Below, one piece after another: positions 47,054 through 58,817 of a DNA stretch of 64,000 nt (positions within the stretch are counted from its first letter, which is position 1; every line of letters starts with the position of its first letter). A program made the translations under genes and the position numbers. Below the pieces are notes generated by a model that saw only the letters and a program-made list of their open reading frames with translations, had not been told where the DNA came from and did not search any database. The DNA comes from Pachyseris speciosa (lineage: Eukaryota; Cnidaria; Anthozoa; Scleractinia; Pachyseridae), in assembly GCA_016490735.1 (NCBI GenBank), contig JAEMWC010000004.1, positions 2,688,001 through 2,752,000 on the forward strand, in the 5' to 3' direction.

Positions 47054-47456
47054 CTGTAAAAGCTCTATTAAGCCTCCATCTCTATTAACCCCCCGTTGGG
47101 AAGTCGTTTTTGTAATAAGGCCCCCTGCTCTAATAACTCCCCCCCTCCTTTTGGAAAATGAGATTTTGTAATGAGCCCCTCCTATTCCTTCTTATGAAAT
47201 TCACTTCATGCAGCCCAGTTGGTTTACTTTTAACCAATTATACACTCAAACACATAATACTGTTTGTTGCTCTTTATTAAATAATCAAGTTTCATTGCAG
47301 TTGTTTGAGTTTGGTACATAAACTATTATAAGATGAAAACTGCGTGTTTGAGATTTGAAATAACCCCCCCCCCCCCCCCCCACCTCTCTAATAAGCCCCC
47401 CGTCAATGAGGCCTGAAATTAAATAAACCCCCGGGGGCTTAATAGAGCTTTTACAG
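47054..47456. mobile_element. Tc1/mariner-type MITE, CTGTAAAAG family
   Basis: Perfect 21-bp ends, CTGTAAAAGCTCTATTAAG and complement, flanked by TA. Interior C-rich AATAAGCCCCC phrases and a C run are shared with 41859-42306. Confidence 0.8.
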
Positions 47457-47669
47457 TAGTTTTCCAACGAAACTGAAGATATGAGGTGTCACATATAAGA
47501 ACTGCAGTTAAAAGAAAAAGTACACAGAGGACCAACACAGTTGAATACACAACTTCAGAAAGTTTTTTCCAAGAGAGCCTGAAAAAAAGTCCAGGCCTTC
47601 AAATGAAGATATTGTTTGTTACATTACTAACTGTATTTTTAATAAGCAAGATCACTTATACAAAGAGGG

Positions 47670-47770
47670 TTAACCCTTTCCACTCTAAGAGTGGCTTCCA
47701 GATTTTACTCTGTCTAACGCCAAACAATTTTACTTGTCAAAGGAAGGCCCCTTAGGGGTTAAAGGATTAA
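47670..47770. mobile_element. TTAACCCTTT element, copy 1 (101 bp)
   Basis: TTAACCCTTTCCACTCTAAG at the left and CCCCTTAGGGGTTAAAGGA with TTAA at the right. It is a TTAA-bounded, self-complementary mini-element. Confidence 0.75.
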
Positions 47771-47996
47771 GCCATTCACATTATCACAGATCAACAGTAT
47801 TTCATTCTTGTAATTTTTTAAGACAGAAAAGAGAAGCCTAAAAACATTTCAGGCTACTTAAAATTACATTACTTACTGAATTTTCAATAAACAAGGGCAT
47901 GCTACAAAAAGTGTTAAGTAGTTGTTTCTATCACAAATCAAAAGTCTTTTACTGATCCATATAATTTCTTTAAGGTCACTCAATTTTGTGTGCCTT

Positions 47997-48316
47997 TGTC
48001 ATGTTACCATTGCGTTACTCGCATATGATTACATCACTACACACATTCTAAAGTTCCTGTATGAACGTGTGCTCGAGAGTAAATAAAGTAGCACAACATG
48101 GCTGCCCGTGTGTTTGTCTTTTAATAGTTTGCTGCAAGACATGGATCCCACTTCTGACACCATGTCAGGCAGCAAACTATTTAGATTGATGAAGAACGAA
48201 CACACGGGCAGCCATGTTGAACTACTTTATTCATACCCAAGCATGCATTCATACGCGAACTTTAGAATGCATTTAGTGACGTAATCATGCACAAGTAATG
48301 CAATGCTAACATGACA
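47997..48316. mobile_element. Two inverted LTRs around a tRNA-Leu-type primer-binding site
   Basis: The left repeat 47997-48141 (145 bp, TGTCATG...GACA) and the right repeat 48163-48316 (154 bp on the minus strand, TGTCATG...TGACA) are inverted copies. Between them lie 21 bp. On the minus strand these begin TGGTGTCAGAAGTGGGAT, complementary to the CCA-bearing 3' end of tRNA-Leu and directly abutting the right LTR end, as a 5'LTR-PBS junction should. CCTT stands immediately outside both ends (47993-47996 and 48317-48320), a 4-bp target duplication. Each LTR has AATAAA. There is no gag-pol or polypurine tract. Confidence 0.85.
48226..48231 (-). promoter_or_regulatory. Possible poly(A) signal for RFC4, supplied by the LTR element
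   Basis: AATAAA on the minus strand, about 100 nt after the RFC4 stop, lies inside the right-hand LTR. It is the first canonical hexamer in the RFC4 direction. Confidence 0.5.
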
Positions 48317-48331
48317 CCTTTTCCAAGTGCT

Positions 48332-51300
48332 TCATGTTTGACCAGCATGACAGAACTGTTGCATCATAACTGAACACAGACTGAGAATCTGTAAATATTC
48401 ATCAGCACCATCACACAGACATTTGTCAACAATCTGCAACAAATGCAAAAATGCTAACATGTTAATCTTGTAAACGGTTTGACTAATAATAATGGTAAAA
48501 CTTTATCCACTGGGTGTATAGCCCGCACAATGATAAACAAAATTAACCCTTTACTCCCTAAGAGTGACTTTATAGATTTTACTCTGTCTAATGCCAGACG
48601 ATTTTACTCGTCAAAGGGAGACCCCTTAGGGGTTAAAGGGTTAAATATAATTATCGCAGGTTATCTGTCGACTATGCACAACAAATATTGAGAGCACCAT
48701 TTTAGACATTGCTGCATGATGTTGAATAATACTGGTAACTCAGATGTTGACTTCAACTCAAGTTTCAAAACATCAATGCAAACTTAAATAGTCCTTCTCA
48801 CAGCTACTATCAATTTTGTGAGTACAAACAACTTGTTAACTTTGAGCTAAATAGCAGAAATGAATGCGCTTTCCACATAACCAAATTGTGTACTTACAGC
48901 TAATTAATTGTCCAGACTTTTCTTTTAGTATATGTAATTAGAAGCTGCTGATGTATATTTTTCAGACAATGTTTGAGAAGGTCAGTACATTTTGAGCTGC
49001 AAAGCAAATATGTTTTTTTATGTAACCAAATGATGTACTCACAGCTAATTTTTCCATGATGGCAGATTTTTGATGGTCATTCAACTCATCCATTTCAACA
49101 ATCCTGTCATGAACCTGAAACAAAATGCCAGTAAATACATCATCAATTGTTGATTTACAAGAAAGATACTAATACCAAAAACTGGTGGAATAAAAATAAA
49201 TGCTTAGTGGAAATCACAGAGGGGGGAAGGGGGCGGGGTGGTGGAAAGGGGATCAAAATATCCTTTAACTTTTTCTCATGAGCTCATCATCATCATCATC
49301 TTTATTTAAAAACACGGTAAATACATCACGCATTAACAATTTAATATAAAAGCTACAACTATTACAAAAAACTGTGTATACAGATTACTCTAACTTCTAA
49401 AATTTAAAATATTGCTAAACTATTAAAGAAAGGTTAACTAAATTAAAGCCTGTTTTACATGAATGCCGTGTCAGAATTAATTAATAATCGTCGGAAATTA
49501 GTCAGAGATGTTGCTTGCCTAGCAGCTGAGGGTAGACTGTTCCAGAGAACTGCACCACTATAGGCAAAGCTATTGTTGTAACAATTAGTACGTGGCAAGG
49601 GAATAGCAAGCTTATTATCAGAATCACGCAAATTGTAAGAAGTAATCACATCACTCCGCTGAATGAATTTCGAAGACAAATAATTGAGTGCGAGGCCATT
49701 TAAGGACTTATAGACCATCTCAGCCATTAGTTTTTGACATCGAGTTTCTAAATTGTCCCAGCCTAATTCCTTAAATAGTTGGTTGGCGTCAGCATCATGA
49801 CTAGAATGAGTAAGGACGTGGACAGCACGATTTTGAAGTCTCTGTAATTTGTCAGATAATGTTTTGGTACAGTTACCCCAAACAACACTACAATAGTCGA
49901 AATGCGATTGAACTAAACCGTGACAGATATTATGTAGAGTTGCAGGAGGAACACAGTGACTTATTTGTTTAATAGATCCAATACCAGAAGAAATTTTTTT
50001 TAGATACAGCGTTGATATGATTACTCCATGTTAAATTTTCATCAATTAATACACCGAGAGACTTAGTAAAATTGACTCTGTTTAATTGTGTACCATTAAT
50101 TTCCAAGTCTGGGTGAACGGTTAGCCTGTTCAATTTTTGTCCTGATCCAATTAACATAAATTCAGTTTTTGTCATATTGAGAGTTAATTTATTGGCAATG
50201 ATTTGCCAATTCACCTGATTTATAACAATGAGCCAATGGTTTATATTTGACAAATCCTGATTTAAAGAAGCCTCAATGGAATAGATATCATTATCAGCAT
50301 GTGTTAGGTGAGTATCATCCGCATACATTCCTGGTTGCGAATTTGATAAACAATTGGGTAAGTCATTAATATATAAGAGAAACAGCGAAGGCCCCAGTAT
50401 TGTCCCCTGGGGGATTCCACAAGTTAAAGTGCAGCTTTTAGAAAGGATACCATTGATGGCACATTTTTGCGTATGATTGTCTAAGTGAGAAGAAAGCAAT
50501 TGGTAGGCATTTCCTTTGACTCCATATGAATACAGTTTGGATAATAAAATAGAGTGATTGACTGTGTCAAATGCTTTTTTTAGATCTAAAAAGACAACAG
50601 CGTTAACATAGCCACGATCGATGTTAAAGGCCCAGTTATCAGTGGCTTCGAGCAAAGCGGTCACAGTTGAGTGAAAGGATTGAAAACCAGACTGAATTGT
50701 GACAAAATATTATTTTCAGATAAATAGGAAGAAAGCTCCCACACTTTTTTGCGTTGCTCCACCCTCAATAAATTTTCTCTACTACCTTCCATCCTTTTAG
50801 AACTTCTGCTTCCCGCCCTCCCTCTCCTGCTTCCCATACCCCTCCCACCCCCTATTCTCCTGGGCTCCCACCCTTTGTACCCCCCCCCCCCCCTCCAAGG
50901 GAGAGATGCAGAGCAAGAGTAAAGGAATGGTGTTTCACCTGATTTATAACTTGAGCTGCTGCATGTCCTTCAGCTATAATTTCCTGTTATGGTGATTTAC
51001 AAACAAAGAGAAAAGCAAATAAATTATTCCTTCAGCAAAGCGTTTACTAAACAAATAATACAAATTTCATTTCCTTTGGCATTTTGACAAAACAAAAATG
51101 TTTTCTGGTCTTTTCGCTTTGAACTCAGGTCTCTCTCTTGTTCTTTCTTATGGGTAACATTACAGAAGTTTTATTTCACATATCTTGCTCTGTCCATTCA
51201 TGCATGCATAACACATTACACCAGGACAGTTGCTACACAAAAAGATGTACCTTCACAGTAGAGTTCAGCTTATCATAAGAATCAGAACCACAAGCTTCAA

Positions 51301-54300
51301 ACAGTTTGTCAGCCATTTGAGTAGGAACTACCTGAAAAGAAACCAAGTAAAAGTTAAGGTAAAATATCAATCAACCTGTAAAAGTGAACACATAAAACTA
51401 AAACTGATGATTATAATTATAAATTATAATTATAATAATAATGACATCTGCAATGAGCAATACAATACCCCAGCTATCTCAGTGATATCATCAGCCTCTA
51501 CTGTGTCCTCTCCTTTCAGTCTGTATGCACTCTGTAGGTATGTTATTGCCTTAGAAAAAGCACAATACAATTGATACTAAGATCAAATTAGATTTAAAGA
51601 TTAATTTTTCAATTTAAGTAAAGAGTTGACTTTAAATTAAAGGTGACATCCCATGTTAACATTACCGGTAATTAACTATTTAAGACCACATGGAAAATTG
51701 TTTTTCTTTGCACAATTGTATTATTGTACCTTTCTCATGTCTCCTTCTGATATTTTTATTAGCTCATGGATTGCCTGATAAAAATATAATAAATAAATAA
51801 ATAAACTGAGTAACCAAATCAACAAGTAAACAAACAAAAAGCAAAATAAACAAGTAATCATAAGACATCTGAATGCCTTCATGACTGAGTTTTTGTTACT
51901 GTACCTTATTATCACATTTCACATTTTCTTGTTCACAGATCATATTGAGCCTTTTCTCTAATGTTTCTGTAGACAAGGGCTTGAAACGAAACTTTGAACA
52001 CCGAGAGGTCAACGGCTCAATAATTCTGTTTATAAAATACAATAAAAAAAGAAATACAAGTTGTAATTTACAGCTTCAAGCATTAAAGAAGACAGCAGTT
52101 GACTGCCAGTGACTGGAAGACAATAAGATAAGGATACTCTTTAACAAATACCCCACCTAACAGTCACCATGTAGAGGTGGTTTCTCCAAGGATTTATAAC
52201 AGCCTCTGAGTTAATATCATAAAAGGTGTTTGTGAAATGTGGTTGAGGTGATAACCAAGTCAATTGTTTGTCTCATGAGGATAAGGAGATGACAACATTT
52301 TGACTATTGTACTGCTGATCTTCATCATGCGATGAAACCACACTCGCTTGTTTCCAAACAATATTAAAAATTATTACTCCAAACCTGCCCTTATTCTAGG
52401 CAATTTAAATAGATGACACACACACCTACTAACATAGTTACAAATAAGGCAAAATCTTGTTGACTTTGTCTCTTTTTCCATGGTTCTTCTCAAGGCTGCC
52501 TATTACATAAAAAATATATAATATTTCTGAGAAATGAGATGAAAAAAATTTATAAACTAAGACATTTGCTTGATACGTGGCGTGGTTATCACCAATAATC
52601 AAGGAGAAACATAAATCAATATAACTTCATTAAACTATGAACTTCAAAACCAAATTCAAAATTATTATTATTATGTAAGCAACTAGCTGTGAACAGGAAT
52701 CTCATCTCACTAAGCTATTAGCTTAAACCTTGTCTCCAGGCATGAGATATGATTTCACCTGGGAAAGACCCCAGGAATGAGGTTGTATTACTGGTAGCTT
52801 TTGTTTTCTGATGAACATGTGATTATGATTTACAGACATTGAAAATGCAATTGATGTCCAAGTCTTAAACTAAAGCGGTCATATTTTTGATATTCACACT
52901 TGGGGCTAAATCAGCAAAGCATAGAATATCAAACCTGAGCACTTGGTGTCATAGAATCTGCCTCATCTAAAATGACCAGCTTAAAGGGAGGGCATGGTTT
53001 ACCACTAGAAAATACAAAAAGATGCAAATAAAAAGCAAAGCCAACAAGTAAGCCTATAACTGCTGATAAAAGGGGTAAGGGAGTAGAGGAATCTGGTCCA
53101 CCCAAAGTGAAAAGAATCTGTGGGAGCCTTGATGGCAACAAAGCATTCTTCTCTTATGTTCCACATGTGTGCTTGGTTCCCCTCTTTCCTTTTCCAGTGC
53201 CTGAAACTCACTCCTCTCATTTTAGTTTTTAGATCCAATAGAGTACAGGGCAGTTGTTTAAGTGTTTTATAGTCACATGCTGCACATAGGCCCAAAATTT
53301 AACTCTTGACAGCAGGGTAAGCCATCTCACTAAGAACTTGAGCACTGAGCTTTAATTATGATCAAGGGTTCATACCCCTTTTCAGAAACAAAATTTCCAG
53401 GACTATTCCAGGCCTCAGAAACTTTTTTTCAGGACTTCCTACCATTTTCAAGGACTTTTCAGTCCTGGAAAATCCTAGACTAAACTTCAAGTACCTTTCA
53501 GGATTTTCAGGACCTGTACAAACACTTTGAAAAACTAAGGCATTGACTGACGGAGTTCAGTATCTCCATAGTAAATAGCAAGTATAGTGCTGATACCTTT
53601 GTTGCTACCAATCATGATGAAAGGTATTCATCAATAGAAGTTCTATGCTCAGTGAGTAACAAGCTAAATTCAGACGATGAGCGAATGAAGTAAAGTATTA
53701 CTTACTCTGGCCGCACACCAGAAGCTGCCAGTTGTGCAAACTTTTTCACTTTGTCTCTCACCACCTAAAACATTGTTGATAACACTCATAATTATATACC
53801 ATTTCTGGCTTGGTAACCTCTCACCTAGCCTGCCAGGTTACTATGTGATACAAGATGGCGGGTTGTTTACAACTTTGTTCTTTTGTTTTGGAAGTGTTTT
53901 GAGTTTTTTTTTTGGCATAAAAAGGTTCCAAACATTTCCTAAAAGTTACAAGGTTTGTTAAAATTCCTTTATGTTGAAGGTATGGCATTGAATTTTACAG
54001 ATTTTCGATGTTATTCTTGCTGAATGTGGAACATAATGGATAGGTTTTTTTTCTCCATGGAACTTTGGTATTCGATTTTCAAGTCTCTGCTTATAGCCAA
54101 GAGTTTTCTGGGGTTTTTTGGCGAACATCTGGTCACTACTCCACTTGCTAAGTTTAGGGTCTCGGCTTATAGACAAATAAATATCGTAATCTACGGTATT
54201 TGTACTTTGTATTTGTATAAATTTATAATCTGCCCATGGCAGGTGAATACACGACAGAACACTAGGGCCCCTATGAGGCGTATCACTTGACCCCACTGCC

Positions 54301-54525
54301 CTGCCACCCCTACCCTTGCCCCTACGCGACCTATAGTTTATCATCCTTATCTGAGAACTTTAGAAAGTCTAAGCATTTGCAGAAGTCATTACAAACATAC
54401 TTTCTAATTTCTCTCAATTATAATAGACCTTTTGAACCTATACATCCACATACATACATCTAACAAGCCAACTGGTTGGTATACAAAGGTATTAATACAT
54501 AACATTGCAATACTGAAACAACATC

Positions 54526-54556
<31 letters not shown>

Positions 54557-57500
54557 CATACATACATACATACATACATACATACATACATACATACATA
54601 CATACATACATACATACATACATACATACATACATACATACATACATACATACATACATACATACATACATACATACATACATACATACATACATACATA
54701 CATACATACATACATACATACATACATACATACATACATACATACATACATACATACATACATACATACATACATACATACATACATACATACATACATA
54801 CATACATACATACATACATACATACATACATACATTTTATTTAACAATGCAGGTTAAATGTGAATTGGCAAGACCGAAGTCCTGATGTGGACCTGCCTAA
54901 CTACAGCTAATAGAATACAATCACATTAAAATATAAAAATAAAATTAGAAAAACAAGGTGTAAGATTCTTCTTAATTACAATAAAACTATAAATAAAAAA
55001 TGGCACTCTTTGACTGTTCAGTTCAAATCATGTGGCTTCTTATTTGCATGTTGACAGAGGTTTATGATATCAACTGACAAAGAAAACAAGGCTTTTTTAA
55101 AGACTATCAATACATTAAACAGTTACTGTAATATGTTAAAATGTTCATCACACCACAGACCTGTATTCCACGCTCATCAGACGCATTCAGTTCAAGCACT
55201 CGTGCTTTCATCATGTCAGATCTTAACAAGGAAATATTTACTGCTATTGTTATTATTATAATAACAATAATTATTATTATCACTAGTCACTAATGGTAGA
55301 ATAGGCAACAAGAATAGATCAAAGCAATACTTTGACTACCTAACACTGACCATGAAAAATACAGTAGCAAACAAGCCACAATATTGTTGGATTTTCCTTT
55401 ACTTCATTATTTTGTTTAAAAAAATTAATGCAAGTTTTTTTAATGAACCAACAATAACAAAGCACAGTAAAAGCAAATCTTAATCTCAAGGAAATGAGGA
55501 ATAGTTTAGGTGTTCAGTGACAGCTAGAAAAATGTAATAATTACTTAGTTAAAAAAAACCCTTTCAGCATCCGCTATATTGGAGGTTAATGTCTGCAGCA
55601 GATAAATTGTCCCAAAAATGAACAGTTGGCCAAGAAGCAAATTGAAGGAGCCTTTGCTTTGTCTTTTTTGCAAACAAAAAATCAGAGGACAAATATTGAA
55701 GTGGAAAGCGTATTATTGCCTGATATCCATCCTCCGATTTGCAGCATGTGATGCAAAATAGCCAATAAAATGGTGCAAAAATTAATCAGTGGGTTATAAC
55801 AGTGAATAATGTGAATTTAACAAATTGAATGTGGTTTAGCGTTGTCTATACTCTTATCGACAACGATATTCATCATCACAGTGGTCAAAATGTTGTGGAC
55901 TCACGAGGCGCAGCCGAGTGAGTCCACAGCAAATTTTGACCACTGTGATGACAAATATCGTTGTCGATAAGAGTATAGACAACGCTAAACCACATTCGAT
56001 TTGTTTTTTACCACAATTAATCAGCGTCAAAGAAAATGCTAATTTCAGAGCGCGAGCTGAAAACAGGCATTGCGCAACACATTGACGCGAGCATCGTTGT
56101 CTAGACTATTATCGACAACGGCAAATTAGCCAATAAGATTGCGAGATTACTAGCAATTGTGGTAAAAAACAAGATTCTCTTGCATACCCAAACAGCTGCC
56201 TTGCTATGGCAAGTATAGTGGAGGTTTTTCCTGTACCAGGAGGACCGTAAAACAACAGATTGGGAAGATCAGCTCCTTCTAGTGATTTCTTCAACACAGA
56301 AACAACTTCGTCTTGGTACGCTACATCATCCACTGATCTTGGACGGCTGAAAACAAAGACAATTAAAAAAGCTTATTGAATGGTTTGATGCTCAGTTGCT
56401 GTAAGTATATAAACCTATAGCACAGCAGTTTTGATATCATTAAGTCTTGTTTTATAAACCTGTACCTTGCAGATGTCAACATGAGGACACCCAAAAACGT
56501 TTTTGATGAATTTTGGTTAATGCTTAGTGCAGCTTTCTATGCCATTTTGCTTCCACAACAAAGTCACATGGAGGTTAGTCAATTTCAGCTCTATGTACAT
56601 TGAAGACATTTTCAGGAAAATGAAAATGAGGGTTTTGGGGTTTAGGTTAGGATGGGATGAGAAGAGATTGTTTCATACAAGTTGATGAATGTTTTTTCTT
56701 GTTTTTGTCACTGATATAAATCATAAAAAAATTGGCAGAAGTGCAGATTGTTTCTCCTTGGTATGCAAGGCTGTATTAAAATGGGGTTAAATGCAATTTA
56801 ACCTAGTTAACGTCTAGGAGCAAGTCTTTGCTCAGTTTATTTGCTGTTAGCCTTTCTGGCTTATGTCTGATGTCTTCAGGCAGTCCAGTGGTCAGCGGGG
56901 GTCCTGTTTATTTTATGCGTGCACCTTTTCCATGCGCTGGTAGTTTTTACTTGCTCTGCGTACGGGGCGTTACAGCTCGTGTGTTTTCGAGTATTTCCCC
57001 TCCCTTCCCTCCCTTTAGTTTTCTTCTTCTTCTTACTCTTATTCTTATTATTTATTTATTTACTTTTTTTTCTTCCACTGAACTCCTAGTTCAGTGTGAC
57101 GGGTGCTTGGTTTGGGGCCTGGTGTGGCGGGCGGGGCTCGTGGCTGGGTTGCGGGCACGGCAGGCTTATGGGGTGTTCTACCGACCTGGGTTTGGGTCGG
57201 CGGTACCAGCCCCCAGGCCCCTGAGCACCCAACCACCAGTTGCGACGCAGACGTTAAATGATTATTTTACAACTTGCAAATTATGTATGTTAACTTATCT
57301 AATAAGCATCCCAGTAAATGCATGTTCATTTGGAGACACATCAGAAGTTTCTGTACATGTGTACACTAGTTGATATCTCCATGAAGAGCAACTCCTTGAA
57401 GCTGAGGCCAGTAATATTTGCGCACTTAATACACTATGTTTGTTTGGTGACTAACAGTATCAGAGTAATGAACTAGTATACAGCCCTGTCAGAATGTTTT

Positions 57501-58817
57501 GTAATAGTGGGCATTATAGCTGAAGTAGTAGACATCAACTGCAGGTGATGCTAATACCTGCTAGAGCACTCAAAGTGAACCCGTGGTATCTAAATTGATG
57601 GCAATCTATTATTGGAAAAATAATCAATAGAATTAGCTAATTGGTGTCGATCAGTATTGATCAATCGATGACAATTGATATTAATTGATACTAATCAATA
57701 TCAAGTAGTCGATTGATATTGATAATCTGTAACCAATCGAGGGAGAAGATTTGTGTCACCTTATTGATTGTCAATGGCAATCAATAACATAATTGATATT
57801 AATTGGTATCGATTTGTTGCAATATTTTCCAGTGCCAGACTCTGCAAATCAACCAGACTTTTAAAAATACCTAGTTGTCTTTCTGATCATCACCTGCCAT
57901 CCATAACTTTATTTTATTTTCATGGTAATTTATTTTCGTTTTCTCTTAAATATATGATTGTAAAGCACTATTGATCAGGATATGTAAATATGCACTATAT
58001 AAATTAGTAAATTAATTAATAATTAATTAATAATCCAGTATTGATTGGATACCCCAGGCATGAAGTCCAAGTGTGAAGTAAGGGGCAATTCATTGACTGT
58101 AAGCAGCAAATTTGCCGGCTGCCAATAAATTTTGACAGGGCTGAGTATATAGCTTATTGGGTAACATATAGCTTATTGGATAACCAAGCTTATGAAATCC
58201 CATTCGCTTTCACTGATTATTATAAATTCTCCTACTTCCCAAGAACAATAATCGAGTGGAGCACTTTGCCAAACGAGACAGTAAATGCTTCTTCTTTGAT
58301 GGTAATCACAAACTGCCTTTAATTTAATTTATAATATTATTTATTTATTTATTTATATATCAACCGCTGGCCGATTTCCAATTTGCAAGAATCATCAATT
58401 ATTGTGATGGAAGCAAATAAATGGTACATAGATAGATATAGGGCTCTGCAAAAATCATTCCACCAGGGTCTTCATCCCGGTCCAGCATACCCACAAATGT
58501 ATTGAAGACTCAATACCTTCTTTGAATTAAGTCTTTCTGTAGATTTGAATAATAAATTATTCATCCCTCGAGCTTAGACTTTTTTTTCCAAGAATGGATA
58601 AGTCCTTAAATTTGTCTACGTAGTAAAGGAAAGTTTCCCAATAAACTAAATTAACAAAGTATCATAAACATAAGAATGACGTATAAAACAGAACTCACTA
58701 TTTTTCGACCCAAGGTACAATGATTTTCCTGTTCGAAGGCCCAGCAGTTTCTTCACTTGCCGTCTGTTTTAGCTTCGAAGTGCCAGCAGAACTCTGTCCA
58801 CGTAAAAAGGCATCCAT
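48332..58817 (-). CDS. RFC4: Replication factor C subunit 4 (clamp loader)
   Basis: The thirteen exons (minus) join in phase to 362 aa, about the length of human RFC4: 58699-58817, 56188-56346, 55161-55221, 53706-53764, 52935-53004, 52426-52499, 51905-52025, 51730-51774, 51469-51549, 51251-51331, 50939-50983, 49043-49114 and 48332-48433. All introns are GT-AG. Residues: PWVEKYRP 35-42, Walker A GPPGTGKT 74-81, [12 protein letters not shown] in exon 3, Walker B LDEAD 145-149, arginine-finger SRC 188-190, then AAA+ lid and collar helices. RFC4 is one of four small subunits that, with RFC1, load PCNA at primer ends; it is nuclear. The start is the first ATG of the exon. The gene diverges from profilin by 347 bp. 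Introns carry a LINE and a long microsatellite; an inverted-LTR element begins 15 bp after the stop. Confidence 0.96.
48543..48644. mobile_element. TTAACCCTTT element, copy 2 (102 bp)
   Basis: Same element as 47670-47770 (TTAACCCTTTACTCCCTAAG to GGGTTAAAGGGTTAA). It lies in RFC4 intron 12. TTAA stands at both ends. Confidence 0.8.
49275..50745 (-). mobile_element. 5'-truncated LINE in RFC4 intron 11, sense to the gene
   Basis: A reverse-transcriptase frame at 49969-50664 has the motifs [34 protein letters not shown] and YADDTHL, the RT catalytic core. After a +/-1 shift near 49985 (an A/T run), a second frame (49455-about 49968) carries the thumb and C-terminal block with [11 protein letters not shown]. 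Upstream, [20 protein letters not shown] is in a further frame. The 3' end has a (GAT)n tail near 49280. The layout is CR1/L2/jockey-like. There is no endonuclease or ORF1. The frameshifts make it inactive. Confidence 0.85.
53363..53530. mobile_element. Interspersed repeat with CCAGGAC/TTCAGGAC phrases
   Basis: GGGTTCATACCCC at the left and GGACCTGTACAAACAC at the right are loosely inverted; the interior repeats TTTTCAGGACTTT. It lies in RFC4 intron 4. Confidence 0.45.
54527..54834 (+). repeat. (TACA)n microsatellite, about 308 bp
   Basis: About 77 uninterrupted TACA units in RFC4 intron 3. Both strands are open throughout (tetrapeptide periodic frames). These are not genes. Confidence 0.98.
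55821..56172. mobile_element. Overlapping foldback elements next to RFC4 exon 2
   Basis: A near-perfect hairpin (55821-56004; CAAATTGAATGTGGTTTAGC to its complement, with a GGCGCAGCC centre) is followed by a wider inverted pair, TTGTTTTTTACCACAATT at 56001 and its complement at 56154-56172. The right end is 16 bp from the exon 2 donor. Confidence 0.7.
56828..57373 (+). other. Unassigned GC-richer open frame in RFC4 intron 1
   Basis: A 181-codon frame with a hydrophobic start and a Gly/Ala/Arg-rich second half, antisense to RFC4. The 57100-57250 part is much more GC-rich than its surroundings. It has no recognised domain. It could be the 5' end of a retroelement rather than a gene. Confidence 0.25.
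58189..58360 (+). mobile_element. LINE C-terminal fragment with (TTTA)n tail
   Basis: The frame [19 protein letters not shown] with VNASSL is the usual end of LINE RT proteins, followed after the stop by ATTTATTTATTTATTTATAT. It is antisense, in RFC4 intron 1. Confidence 0.65.

Noticed and set aside
54404..54857. Long open frames with periodic tetrapeptides on both strands
   Set aside because: They are pure TACA microsatellite; no coding signal outside the repeat.
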